Translations under genes and position numbers: made by a program | Notes under the pieces: generated by a model | Databases searched by the model: none | What the model saw: only the letters and a program-made list of their open reading frames with translations | Told to the model about the DNA's origin: nothing | Assembly (NCBI RefSeq): GCF_036898825.1 | Contig: NZ_JARUND010000001.1 | Coordinates: 1,922,001 to 1,986,000 of the forward strand | Source: Streptomyces sp. B21-083 | GTDB lineage: Bacteria > Actinomycetota > Actinomycetes > Streptomycetales > Streptomycetaceae | Direction of reading: 5' to 3' | Length of the DNA: 64,000 bases | Part shown: piece by piece, positions 23,604 to 31,762 of the stretch | How positions within the stretch are numbered: the first letter of the stretch is position 1 | Layout: each line of letters begins with the position of its first letter

Positions 23604-25016
23604 TCAAGTGCCGCGCGTCCACTGCTGGTTGGTTCCGCCGTTGCAGGTGTACGTGATGACGGCGGCCGAGTCGGCGGTGGACGCGCCGTTCACGTCGAGG
23701 CACTTACCACTCGCGCGGGAGACGAGATTGACGTAGGAGCCGGAGGTGGTGAGCGACCACTGCTGGTTGGTGGCCGACGAGCCGCAGTTCTCCTGCGTGA
23801 CCGTGTCCGCGTTCTCCTGGACGCACAACGAGCTGTTACGGACCATCAGTTGGTAGTAGCCGCCCGCGACGGACTTGAACCAGTACTTCTGGTTGCCGCC
23901 GCTGTTGCAGGTGTACTGCTTGACCTGGGCACCCGCCCACAGCGACTGGCTGGTGACATCGGCGCACTTGGACGAGTGGCGGGCGATCAGCGTGTTGTAC
24001 GTGGCGCTGTTGCCCGTGACCGTCCCGGTGGCGGTGTCGAGGGTGACCTCCGGCGACCAGGACATGGACATCGTGGTCGAGGACGGGAAGCTCAACGGCA
24101 GCCAGACGTAACGGGAGTCGTTGACGGTCCCGCCGAAGGAGTTGCCCCAGCGGTCGCCCATGTAGAGGTACGAGGTGCCCGAACTCCCCTGCACGGGAAG
24201 GACGTACGCGGCCTGCGAGCCGTACGTCGTCGAGTCACCGACGTTGGTCATGGCGGTCCACGGGCCGGTGATGCTGGTGGCGGTGGCGTACTGCTGCTGG
24301 TTGGGGCTCCAGCCGGTGGCCGCCGAAGTCACCATGAAGTAGACCCCGTTGCGCTTGAACAGCGCCGGCGCCTCGCGGTGACCGTTGTGCCAGGGGTCGG
24401 CGACCAGTGCGGCGATGCCGGTGTAGTCGGCGGTGAGCCGGTAGATCTGGAGGTCGTAGTTCTCGCGGGCCGCCGAGATCATGTAGCCGGTGCCGTCGGT
24501 GTCGACGAAGACCGTGATGTCACGGGACATGTGAACGCCCAGCGGGCGGAAGCTGCCCTGCCAGGTGTAGTCGCCGTCGACCGTGTCGGAGACGGCGACG
24601 GCGGCACGGGCCTCGCTGTAGTCGGCGCCGTTCTCCTTGTGCATCCACATCACGTACTTGCCGGTGGCCGCGTTGTAGACGACCTTGGGCCGCTCGATGT
24701 TGGCGGTGGCTAGTTCGGAGGAACTGGACTGCGTCAGGACGTGGTTGCGGAACTCCCAGGTCTTCAGGTCGGTGGAGCGGTAGGCGTCCACGTACTGGAA
24801 GGTGTTGTCGGCGTTGCGGTGCTCGCCGAACCAGTAGTAGTAGGAACCGACCTTGATGACACCGCCGCCGTGCGCGTGCACGGGGTCGCCGTTGGTGGCG
24901 GTGAACTGGGTGCCGTTGGTGATGGTCACGGCCGCGGCCTGGGCGGGCCCGGCGGTGGCCAGGGCGCCGGCCAGGGCCAGACAAAGGGCGAGGAGGACCG
25001 CGTACACACGTCTCAT
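23604..25016 (-). CDS. Secreted GH43 galactan-type glycosidase with CBM13 (ricin-B) domain
   Basis: 470 aa, Sec signal peptide 1-28 (AQA-AAV). The GH43 five-blade propeller (about 32-325) starts DPVHAHGGGVIKVGSYYYWFGEHR, the pattern of GH43 subfamilies around exo-beta-1,3-galactanases, where the usual catalytic base Asp can be missing; candidate residues are in the ERPKV and GHREAPALF stretches. The CBM13 beta-trefoil (about 330-468) has paired Cys repeats (SSKCADV, QYTCNSGGNQKYWF, NQQWSL, SGKCLDVNG). GH43-CBM13 arabinogalactan enzymes are known from Streptomyces. Its start overlaps the stop of the arabinofuranosidase-like gene (ATGA), so both are on one mRNA. Substrate: galactan or arabinogalactan side chains (inference). 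Confidence 0.85.
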   Translation of the reverse strand: MRRVYAVLLALCLALAGALATAGPAQAAAVTITNGTQFTATNGDPVHAHGGGVIKVGSYYYWFGEHRNADNTFQYVDAYRSTDLKTWEFRNHVLTQSSSSELATANIERPKVVYNAATGKYVMWMHKENGADYSEARAAVAVSDTVDGDYTWQGSFRPLGVHMSRDITVFVDTDGTGYMISAARENYDLQIYRLTADYTGIAALVADPWHNGHREAPALFKRNGVYFMVTSAATGWSPNQQQYATATSITGPWTAMTNVGDSTTYGSQAAYVLPVQGSSGTSYLYMGDRWGNSFGGTVNDSRYVWLPLSFPSSTTMSMSWSPEVTLDTATGTVTGNSATYNTLIARHSSKCADVTSQSLWAGAQVKQYTCNSGGNQKYWFKSVAGGYYQLMVRNSSLCVQENADTVTQENCGSSATNQQWSLTTSGSYVNLVSRASGKCLDVNGASTADSAAVITYTCNGGTNQQWTRGT

Positions 25017-26173
25017 GAGCCACTCTCCGTAAGTGAGCCGACCTGCGTGTCTGTCTGAGTGTCGGCGACGGGGACGCCGAAGTCCGGGGTGCCGTCGGCG
25101 TGCCAGCCGAGCTTCTGCACCCGGGTGTGCCGGTTGGGGTCGTTCAGCGGATCGCCGACGATCTCCTTGTACTGGCGTGCGTGGTAGACGAGGACGTCGG
25201 TGTGGCCGTCCTCGGCGACGGTGAAGCAGTTGTGGCCGGGGCCGTACTGCTTGGTCGTGTCGTTGCTGGTGAACACGGGCGTCGGGGACTTGGTCCAGTT
25301 GGCCGGGTCCATGAGGTCGGCGCGGGCGTCGATCGTCAGCAGGCCCATGCAGTAGTGGTAGTCGGTGGCGCTCGCCGAGTACGACATGAAGATCCGGCCG
25401 TTGCGCTTGATGAACGACGGCCCCTCGTTGACCCGGTAGCCGATCCGCTCCCAGTCGAACTCCGGTGTGGTGAGCCGGATCTGAGGTCCCGTCAGGGTGA
25501 CCGGGTCAGCCATCTTCGAGAGCCACACGGCGGTGTTGTTGTCCATGTCGGGCTCGTGCTGCGCCCAGGCGAGATAGCGGGAGCCGCGGTGGGTGAAGGT
25601 GGTGGCGTCGAGGGAGAAGGTCTCCCAGGCGGTCTTCACCTGCCCGCGCTCGACCCAGGTGCCCTTGAAGGGGTCGCGGTGGGCGTTCTCCAGGACCCAG
25701 ATACGGATGTCCCAGATCGCCTCGGCGGGCGCGGAGGCGAAGTAGATGTACCACTTGCCGTCGATGTGATGGATCTCCGGCGCCCAGATGTGCGAGCCCA
25801 TGGGCCCGGTCTCGTGCTTGCGCCAGATGACGGACTCGTCGGCGGTGGCGATCCCGCGGATGGTGCGGGAGCGGCGCAGGATGATGCGGTCGTACTCGGG
25901 GGCGGTGGCCGTGAAGTAGTAACGGCCGTCGGTGTGGCGGTGGATGTGGGGGTCGGCGCGGTTGCGCACGAGAGGGTTGACGTAGCCGTCGGCGGCGCAG
26001 GGGGCGCCCGCCGGGGTGGTGGCGGCGTGCGCGACCCCGGGAACGGCCACCAGGGCGCCTGCGGCCAGGGCGCCCTTCAGCAGCGTTCGACGGGCGGAAA
26101 GGGACGAGATCGCGGAGGTGGGGAAGCTGGCGGAGGTTGCTGGATCTTCGGACGGTTCAGCTGCGCGGCTCAT
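25013..26173 (-). CDS. Secreted GH43 exo-arabinofuranosidase-like enzyme
   Basis: 386 aa from the ATG at 26173 (GAGAGG upstream; the ATG at 26272 lacks a site). Twin-arginine leader (SARRTLLKG) to AHA near residue 50. GH43 signatures: NPLVRNRADPHIHRHTDGRYYF with catalytic Asp, SHIWAPEIHHIDGKWYIYF, SLDATTFTHRGSRYL, and NEGPSFIKRNG with the acid Glu. The arrangement is like exo-1,5-alpha-L-arabinofuranosidases of Streptomyces. It would strip arabinan side chains of RG-I outside the cell. Translationally coupled to the galactan GH43 downstream (ATGA). A perfect 16-bp palindrome lies 72 bp upstream. Confidence 0.88.
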   Translation of the reverse strand: MSRAAEPSEDPATSASFPTSAISSLSARRTLLKGALAAGALVAVPGVAHAATTPAGAPCAADGYVNPLVRNRADPHIHRHTDGRYYFTATAPEYDRIILRRSRTIRGIATADESVIWRKHETGPMGSHIWAPEIHHIDGKWYIYFASAPAEAIWDIRIWVLENAHRDPFKGTWVERGQVKTAWETFSLDATTFTHRGSRYLAWAQHEPDMDNNTAVWLSKMADPVTLTGPQIRLTTPEFDWERIGYRVNEGPSFIKRNGRIFMSYSASATDYHYCMGLLTIDARADLMDPANWTKSPTPVFTSNDTTKQYGPGHNCFTVAEDGHTDVLVYHARQYKEIVGDPLNDPNRHTRVQKLGWHADGTPDFGVPVADTQTDTQVGSLTESGS

Positions 26174-26244
26174 GCGGACTGCCTCTCGGGGGTGGGGCAC
26201 GAGATGTTGGCGTGTGTGCGTATGTGGGGGGTGACACGAGAAAC

Positions 26245-26260
26245 GTTCGTAATTACGAAC
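26245..26260. promoter_or_regulatory. Perfect palindrome GTTCGTAATTACGAAC, candidate operator
   Basis: 16-bp perfect palindrome 72 bp before the GH43 pair (start 26173) and 127 bp before the wall-protein gene (26387) in their divergent gap. The region is AT-richer than its surroundings, as expected of a promoter. Likely a regulator binding site for the arabinan/galactan operon; regulator unknown. Confidence 0.6.
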
Positions 26261-26386
26261 AAGATCAGTCATTCCGAACGCCGAAAAGGTAAGCGTGTGT
26301 TACGGGAAGGTCAACGGGTCGGAGGGGACCAAAACCGGTGAGCAACTTTCTGTTATTACTCGCACGTCCGTTCCGTCTCCCCTGAC

Positions 26387-28546
26387 GTGCACAGCGACTC
26401 CCCCACCACCAGCCCCGCCCACCGGACAGTGACGGCCGCCGCGGCTCTCGCGATGGCCGCCCTTCTGCTCGGCGCGCCGCCCGCGTCGGCGGCCGGTCCA
26501 CGGGACGCCACCGCCGACGTGCTCGCCGGCCGGGACGTCACCCTGACCGGCGACACGGTGGTGAGGGTGCCCGCCGGGACGACCACGTACAACGGCGTCT
26601 TCCGCGGCGAGGGCACCCTCACCGTGCGCGGCACGGGCACCCTGATCCTGACGAGGGACAGCGACTTCACGCTGCCCAGGTCCAGGCAGGGGCAGCAGGT
26701 GAGCATCCCGGGCGGCAACCACCCGTACGTCACGGTGACGAACCCCGACCCGCCGGCGGTGACGGTGGAACGGGGAGCCACCCTCCAGTACGGCAACGGC
26801 GGTACGACGGGCCTGATCGGCCACTTCCCGTACAACACCCCGGCGTTCCGGCTGAACCAGGACAACATCCGGGTGGACGGCACCCTGCGCCTGTCCCTGA
26901 AGAGCGCGTACAACCTGGGCACGATCAGCGGCGCCGGGCTGGTGACGCAACCCCGTTTCCTCTGGGGCACCTGGGACCTCTCGGGCATCCACTCCTTCTC
27001 CGGGGTGATCGACAACGGCACCCAGGTGAACGCGGGACGCCCGGAGTTCGCGACGTCTCTCCCCCGAGTGCGCAAGGTTCTCAACCAGGGCACCTGGACG
27101 GTCGACACCCCGCTCGGCCAGACGGTCACCATGGGCATGGACTTCTACCAGCGCGAGTACGGCAGCGACATCAACGTCCAGTCCCGCCCCGGCTCGAAGG
27201 TGGTCCTCACCGGCCAGTACAGCTGGTCGAACCAGGGCGGCGACACCAACCCCTCGCTCAGCGACCCCGGCCTCAACTGGACGCCCGCCCACAAGAACGT
27301 GAACAAGCGCGGCACCAACATCAAGGGTGCGAACGTCCAGTGGGGTGACGGCACGACGAACAAGATCTTCATGCCGGGTACGGCGGAGACGGTCTACATC
27401 AACCTGCTTGCGGCCAGGTCGCGTTCACTTCTGACGTTCGACTACGACGGCCCGGTGACGCTGGGTGCGCCGATAGGCGGCGGCCGGTTCCACGACACGC
27501 TGTCCGCGCCCGGTGCCGGGGACATCGTCGTCAAGGGGACGCGCGGCAACGACGTCACGTTCGCGGCCGTCCAGTACTACGACGGGTCGACGACGGTCGA
27601 GAAGGGCGCGGTACTGCGCCTGGGCAGCGGAAAGCCGGGCGGCGACGGCGGTCTGTACACACAGGGCGCGCTCTACAAGGTCGTGAACAACGGCTCGCTG
27701 GTCGTACGGAACACGAGCAGGGCGCTGGTGCTGTCGCGGATCAGCGGCGGCGGCTCGTTCACCCAGTCGGGCGCGGCGACGACGACACTGACGGGCAGCG
27801 GAGTGACGTACACCGGCGGCACGACGGTCACGAAGGGCACGTTGGCGCTCCGGGGCGGAGCAACTCTCGGACGCAGCAAGGTCATTCGGCTGACCACGGC
27901 GAGTGCGCGGCTGGACACGGGCCCGGCGGGGCTCCGCGTGGGGACCTTGCTCACCGGTTCGGGAACCGTGACGGGCTCGGTGACCAACGACGGGGTGATG
28001 GCGAGCGGGCTGACGGTGACGGGAGCCTATACACAGGGCCCCAAGGGCGAACTCGTCCTGCGGGGCCGGCCGTTGAAGGTCGGCGGGGCGGTGCGGCTGG
28101 CGGGGAGCCTGGACCTGTCGTCGCTGGGGGCGACGTCGAACCCCGCCCGCACGATCACGGTACTGAACCACGCGGGACGCGCGAGGACGACCGGTGCGTT
28201 CAGCGGACTGAAGGAGGGCACCGCGCTCAAGCTCGGCGGCACGACGTACCGGATCAGCTATCGGGGCGGCGACGGCAACGATGTGGTCCTGAAGACGGGC
28301 GCTGCGAAGGGTGCGTCGCCGGCGGCCTCAGGAGCGCGCCCGGAGTCCGCAGCGGGGTCGGGCTCGGTCGCGGCGGCCGGCGCGAGCACCAACTCGGGCC
28401 TGGCCGCGTCCAGTTCGGGGCTCGGCTTCTGGCCGTACGCGATGGCGGTCGGCCTGTTGGCAGGGCTGATGATCCCGGCGGCCCGGAAGGTCCGGGGGCG
28501 CGGGAACGGTCGTCGGCGCGGCGGACGGCACGCGGCGCAGGGCTGA
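26387..28546 (+). CDS. Secreted, membrane-anchored beta-helix protein resembling autotransporter passengers
   Basis: 719 aa from the GTG at 26387, which gives a good signal peptide (1-36, ending ASAAG) but has no clear ribosome site, so the start is uncertain. The body is made of repeating Gly/Thr/Val-rich beta strands. Several runs, such as YYDGSTTVEKGAVLRLGSG and YTGGTTVTKGTLALRGGATLG, match the autotransporter-associated beta-strand repeat seen in Gram-negative passengers. No outer-membrane barrel follows. Instead there is an Ala/Ser/Gly linker, one TM helix (about 677-698, FWPYAMAVGLLAGLMIPAA) and an Arg-rich tail. So it is held at the cell membrane facing the wall. Function unknown; carbohydrate binding or adhesion is inference. 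Confidence 0.72.
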   Translation: MHSDSPTTSPAHRTVTAAAALAMAALLLGAPPASAAGPRDATADVLAGRDVTLTGDTVVRVPAGTTTYNGVFRGEGTLTVRGTGTLILTRDSDFTLPRSRQGQQVSIPGGNHPYVTVTNPDPPAVTVERGATLQYGNGGTTGLIGHFPYNTPAFRLNQDNIRVDGTLRLSLKSAYNLGTISGAGLVTQPRFLWGTWDLSGIHSFSGVIDNGTQVNAGRPEFATSLPRVRKVLNQGTWTVDTPLGQTVTMGMDFYQREYGSDINVQSRPGSKVVLTGQYSWSNQGGDTNPSLSDPGLNWTPAHKNVNKRGTNIKGANVQWGDGTTNKIFMPGTAETVYINLLAARSRSLLTFDYDGPVTLGAPIGGGRFHDTLSAPGAGDIVVKGTRGNDVTFAAVQYYDGSTTVEKGAVLRLGSGKPGGDGGLYTQGALYKVVNNGSLVVRNTSRALVLSRISGGGSFTQSGAATTTLTGSGVTYTGGTTVTKGTLALRGGATLGRSKVIRLTTASARLDTGPAGLRVGTLLTGSGTVTGSVTNDGVMASGLTVTGAYTQGPKGELVLRGRPLKVGGAVRLAGSLDLSSLGATSNPARTITVLNHAGRARTTGAFSGLKEGTALKLGGTTYRISYRGGDGNDVVLKTGAAKGASPAASGARPESAAGSGSVAAAGASTNSGLAASSSGLGFWPYAMAVGLLAGLMIPAARKVRGRGNGRRRGGRHAAQG

Positions 28547-28569
28547 CAGACGTCCAACTGGGGCGGCGC

Positions 28570-28680
28570 CTACCCGATACGTTGGGCTCGGAGAATACGG
28601 TTGAGAAGGTCCCAACCCTTCTCTCCGCTCCACCAGGGCACGTAATCCGGAGGAGTAGGCGCGCTCGGCGAAAAACGTCT
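28570..28680 (-). pseudogene. Possible C-terminal gene remnant
   Basis: A short stop-bounded minus-strand frame of about 37 codons ends at 28570 and reads ...PDYVPWWSGEKGWDLLNRIL..., which looks like real protein rather than random high-GC translation. It has no start and no match that I recognise. The rest of 28547-28779 shows nothing else. Confidence 0.25.
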
Positions 28681-28779
28681 CCGTCCTCACGTAGGCGACA
28701 GAGGCAGCCAGCAGTGGATCACGGGCTTCTCGGACAGCCCATCTTGCATCGGCTCGGCTGGTGACACGCTTCGCCGTGA

Positions 28780-28872
28780 TCAGTCCTCGACGATCGCGAC
28801 GAGCTCGGAGAGGCTGTGGATCCGCAGGTCCGCCGCCGCGACAACGTCCGCGTCTTCCGCCCACAGATACCG
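28780..28872 (-). pseudogene. C-terminal fragment of the HAD-hydrolase gene split by the TnpB element
   Basis: Thirty codons and a stop, read leftward from 28872: RYLWAEDADVVAAADLRIHS and on to SELVAIVED. This is the normal last segment of small HAD-family phosphatases, following GPWG. The GPWG end of the same gene lies 1.85 kb away at 30719-30730, with the TnpB element between. No start codon of its own; non-functional. Confidence 0.75.
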
Positions 28873-28875
28873 TTC

Positions 28876-30483
28876 CTAGAGACTGAGCGGAAGTGAGTCC
28901 TGTTGCCAAAACTCATGCTCGGCCGAACGCCCCGGACGGTGTTGGGCGTTCTGGTTGCCCGCGTTCGCTCCGCGTCCGGGCGGCACGGATCGTGTCCGTG
29001 GTCCGGGGATGCGGGGGCGGGGTTCCTCACGTCCAGGGATGCCTGGTCTGGCCTGGACGGTCCGATGCCCCACCGCATCACTCCGGTGTGGTGGGGGCGG
29101 TGTCGTCCGTCGCCGGATCGGGTGTCCCTGGGCGCGCCTTCCGATCGCCACGGCAGCAGCATCATGGCGAGTGGTCTTGACGGTGATTGTGGTGAGGGGT
29201 TCCTGCCAGTGCTGGGCACCCCACCGGCTGGTGTAGGCGGGGTCGACGGCGATGACCGCGATACCGGTCTGGTCGGCCATCGAGGACAGCCGGGCACGGA
29301 GTTTGCCGGTGGGCATGCCGGAGATCAGCTGCCGGAAGCGTTTCCTGCGGCCGTGCTTCTCCCGGGTCTTCTCCCCACCGAAGTCCAGGTCCTCCACCGC
29401 GATCGCCTTCACACCACACGTTCGGGCCCAGTGCAGGAGGCCGGTGAGAGCGTGCCGGACCTGCGCGTCGCGGTGTCCGGCGGTACCGGTCAGGTCGTAG
29501 AAGAATCGGCGCGGGCTGCCGGTCGGGTTGCCGTGGATGTCGAGGCGCCAGGCGGCGAGGTGATCGGCGTTCATGTCGACGCCGATCACGCCGTGGGCGA
29601 GCGCGGCCTCCATCGGCACGGTCGAGGTGGGCGGGATCTGCCAGGACGCTGTCACGTACCAGCGGTCCCGGCCCGTATCCAGGTGGATGCGGTAGGCGAT
29701 CGCCCGGTTCGCCGCAACGCGATCCGCCCACTCCTCGCCCCGGTGCGCGAACGTGACCCGGCACGCCAGGACGTACCGGCCGTGCGGGGCGTTCGCCAAA
29801 TACGCGAACGGTGCGGGGAGTTTGATGCTCACCTCGCCGTCGGGGCTGATACGGATGGTTTCGTTGCCGTAGCGCTTGCCGGACTCCCCGTCCGCCTGAC
29901 AGAACCAGCGCTCCGCCTCCCACCGCCCACGCCACTCAGGTTCCGTGAGCTGGGCAGCCTCCAGGTGATGCCTGGCGCGGGCCAGCCGCTTCCCGCCGCA
30001 CACGACATGCACGATTCCGGCCTCGCGGTCGGCCCGCGCGACGGCCAGCCGGTCCTGAAGCACGCGCAGCCGCCGGGACTTCGCATGCCACTCCCGCTGG
30101 GACCGGTAACCACCAGGCGCCTTCTTTGTCCCCTTCTGCCCGACCGGCAGGGACAGGCGGCGCTCGATGGTGCGGACGCCCGCTTCCAGATTCTGAACAT
30201 GCGCCGACTGACAGCGCCGGGCCAGCGCCCACAGATCATGCGTGGCCTTGGTGATACTGCCAGCCCACCGCGACGACGAGACCGGGGTCAGCTCCCGCTT
30301 CCGCACCGCCCACGCCGCACCGGAATGCTCCAGACCATCCCGGCAGCGCGCCTTGAGATCCCTCGACGCCAGCGACCCCAGATGCGCTCCCACCAGCCGC
30401 AGCACCTTCTCATCGCCCGGCGTCAGCTGCTTGAGGCGGGTCCGGATCGCCACACCGGACGGACCGGACGCGACGAACGGCAC
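28876..30483 (-). CDS. tnpB: TnpB-like RuvC nuclease of an IS605/IS607-type element
   Basis: 535 aa from the GTG at 30483, set by GAGGAG 7 nt upstream (30489-30494); the ATG at 30579 is not needed. Split RuvC domain: Asp303 (GVIGVDMNADH), Glu364 (IAVEDLDF) and Asp441 (TTRHDAAA), so all three catalytic acids are present. The long basic N-terminal part (about 60-190) would be the RNA/DNA-binding wedge and REC-like portion. The zinc ribbon expected between RuvC-II and III (CxxC pairs after TSR) is absent: the region reads TSRWGAQHWQEPL. This matches a Streptomyces TnpB-related group as I remember it. TnpB proteins are RNA-guided nucleases whose omega-RNA comes from the 3' end of the element; such an RNA would lie near 28.87-29.1 kb here. 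Not shown directly. Confidence 0.88.
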   Translation of the reverse strand: MPFVASGPSGVAIRTRLKQLTPGDEKVLRLVGAHLGSLASRDLKARCRDGLEHSGAAWAVRKRELTPVSSSRWAGSITKATHDLWALARRCQSAHVQNLEAGVRTIERRLSLPVGQKGTKKAPGGYRSQREWHAKSRRLRVLQDRLAVARADREAGIVHVVCGGKRLARARHHLEAAQLTEPEWRGRWEAERWFCQADGESGKRYGNETIRISPDGEVSIKLPAPFAYLANAPHGRYVLACRVTFAHRGEEWADRVAANRAIAYRIHLDTGRDRWYVTASWQIPPTSTVPMEAALAHGVIGVDMNADHLAAWRLDIHGNPTGSPRRFFYDLTGTAGHRDAQVRHALTGLLHWARTCGVKAIAVEDLDFGGEKTREKHGRRKRFRQLISGMPTGKLRARLSSMADQTGIAVIAVDPAYTSRWGAQHWQEPLTTITVKTTRHDAAAVAIGRRAQGHPIRRRTTPPPPHRSDAVGHRTVQARPGIPGREEPRPRIPGPRTRSVPPGRGANAGNQNAQHRPGRSAEHEFWQQDSLPLSL

Positions 30484-30687
30484 CGCGATACTCCTCAGCC
30501 CACCCACCCCGCCACCCCCAACCGACCCCGCCCGAAGATCCCGTCGCCGTGGGAAACGAGCACCACCCGGGAAGGTCACGCATTCGATGAGAGAACGTCA
30601 GTTCCTCACCAAACCGACCCCACGACCGAGGTACGCGACACGACACACGCAGACCAGCAGCACTCACTCCCGCTCACCAGATCGCTC

Positions 30688-30717
30688 TTGAAGGCACTCC
30701 AGCGGCAGCAGCTTCAA
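30688..30717. repeat. Left-end inverted repeat of the TnpB element
   Basis: TTGAAG (30688-30693) and CTTCAA (30712-30717) enclose 18 nt that contain CAGCGGCAGCAGC. The outer arm abuts the point where the HAD reading frame is lost (30719). Sub-terminal hairpins are typical of single-strand transposing elements. Confidence 0.45.
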
Positions 30718-30718
30718 A

Positions 30719-31271
30719 CCCCCACGGCCCTCGGCGGATGTGCGCGACGCGCAGCCCCGCCGCCTTTGCCGGGAAGACGTCATTGGCCGGGTGGTCGCCG
30801 ACGTACACCGTCCCGCCGGGAGCGGCCTGCGCGACCTCCAGCACCCGCTGGAAGAACTGGGGCTGCGGCTTCGCGACGCCCCACTCCCCCGAGGTGACGA
30901 TGAGGTCGGCAGGAAGGTTCCAGGTCGCGCAGCAGTTCACCCGCGCGAGTCGTCTGGTTGCCCGCGATGACCACCCGTACACCAGCCTCGCGGAGTGCGG
31001 TGAGAGCCGGCCGAACATCTTGACAGAGGTCGCTCTCGTCGACGTACTCGCCACGACCGGCGGTCTCGCGAGCCCGGTATTCGGCGGCGATGTCGATGCC
31101 GGGGCGGAGGAGACGCAACGCTTCGGCGTTGTCCAGTCCTCGCGCCACGACAGCGCCGACGAGGGCGGAGAGCGTGTGGCGGGGGACATCCAGCCAGGAC
31201 GCCCAAGCCTCCCAGTACCGGTCGTCTCGGGTGATCGTCTCGCCGATGTCGAACACGATGGTCTCAATCAC
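30719..31271 (-). pseudogene. HAD-superfamily hydrolase, N-terminal part, frameshifted and truncated
   Basis: Begins at a GTG (31271): VIETIVFDIGETITRDDRYW, with the HAD nucleophile motif DIGET (a DxGxT variant). The first frame runs through GVRVVIAGNQTT to LLRDLE. One extra base in 30917-30920 (GGAACC where GGACC would keep frame) then shifts it; the second frame continues LPADLIVTSGEWGVAKPQP (Lys of motif III) and VYVGDHPANDVFPAKAAG (motif IV) to HIRRGPWG, where the TnpB element interrupts. The tail is at 28780-28872. So the gene has two independent lesions. The intact protein would have been about 215 aa, a cytosolic phosphatase of unknown substrate. Confidence 0.8.
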
Positions 31272-31762
31272 CCTGGGAGCCTATGGCGTCGATGTGACGC
31301 TCATGATCTGTGCACGTAGCGGACGCCTCTACGTGCACAACCCTCGATCGGGGTCGCGTAGCGGTTGCGTGTGGCGTGGCCTCAGCGAGTCGTCCCCGTC
31401 GGGGCGATCCGCTGTCCGATCCGGACGGGCCCTGACGGGCAGGATCCCTGTCCTGCGGGGCACGTCGGTCTCAAGTGGGTTGCCCGGTTCCGGTGTTGGC
31501 CGATCAACTGGGCTCGTCATATCTCGGTGGTGGGCAGTGCGGCCTCCGCGAGAGCGGTGACAGCCGCGCTACGAGCCCCACCAGAGCCCTTCCTCCCCGG
31601 CGCCGCGCGCTCCCTCCCGCCACCGTTCTCCCCCTCCTGCATCTCCCACGGCACAGGAACCTCGTACCAGATGATCAACATTGGACAGCCAGCGGACACA
31701 TGCCGAGCCCTGGCATCTCCGGACAGCAGTACCCACACGGTCACGGTCGGCGGTACTCGCGC
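31272..31762. other. 491-bp non-coding stretch with a strong inverted repeat
   Basis: No gene supported. An inverted repeat at 31309-31339 has perfect 11-bp arms (TGTGCACGTAG/CTACGTGCACA) around 9 nt, 38 bp before the HAD pseudogene start, so it could be its operator. Further right are several short GC hairpins (CCCCGTCGGGG near 31395; GCAGGATCCCTGTCCTGC near 31440). The right part should hold the promoter of the DMT permease gene (31763). Confidence 0.5.
31309..31339. promoter_or_regulatory. Inverted repeat TGTGCACGTAG-N9-CTACGTGCACA
   Basis: Perfect 11-bp arms and a 9-nt spacer, upstream of the HAD pseudogene (start 31271). With this spacing it could be either a dimeric repressor site or a hairpin. 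It survives although the gene beside it is dead. Confidence 0.5.

Larger units (their letters stand above)
28873..30718 (-). mobile_element. TnpB-only insertion element (IS605/IS607-like), about 1.85 kb
   Basis: Boundaries are inferred from the split HAD gene: coding resumes at TAT-CTG-TGG (28869 leftward) and breaks after TGG-GGG at 30719. Joining them restores GPWG-YLWAED. The junctions are GG-rich (CGG|TAT and GGG|TTT), which suits IS607-type insertion but is not proof. No target-site duplication longer than GG is seen. It carries only tnpB, with no TnpA transposase or serine recombinase, so it needs a transposase in trans or is immobile. An inverted repeat TTGAAG/CTTCAA (30688-30693 and 30712-30717) could form the left-end hairpin. 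Confidence 0.7.

Noticed and set aside
30484..30579. Longer TnpB start at 30579
   Set aside because: The 32 extra residues are Gly/Arg low complexity and the GTG at 30483 has a strong GAGGAG ribosome site.
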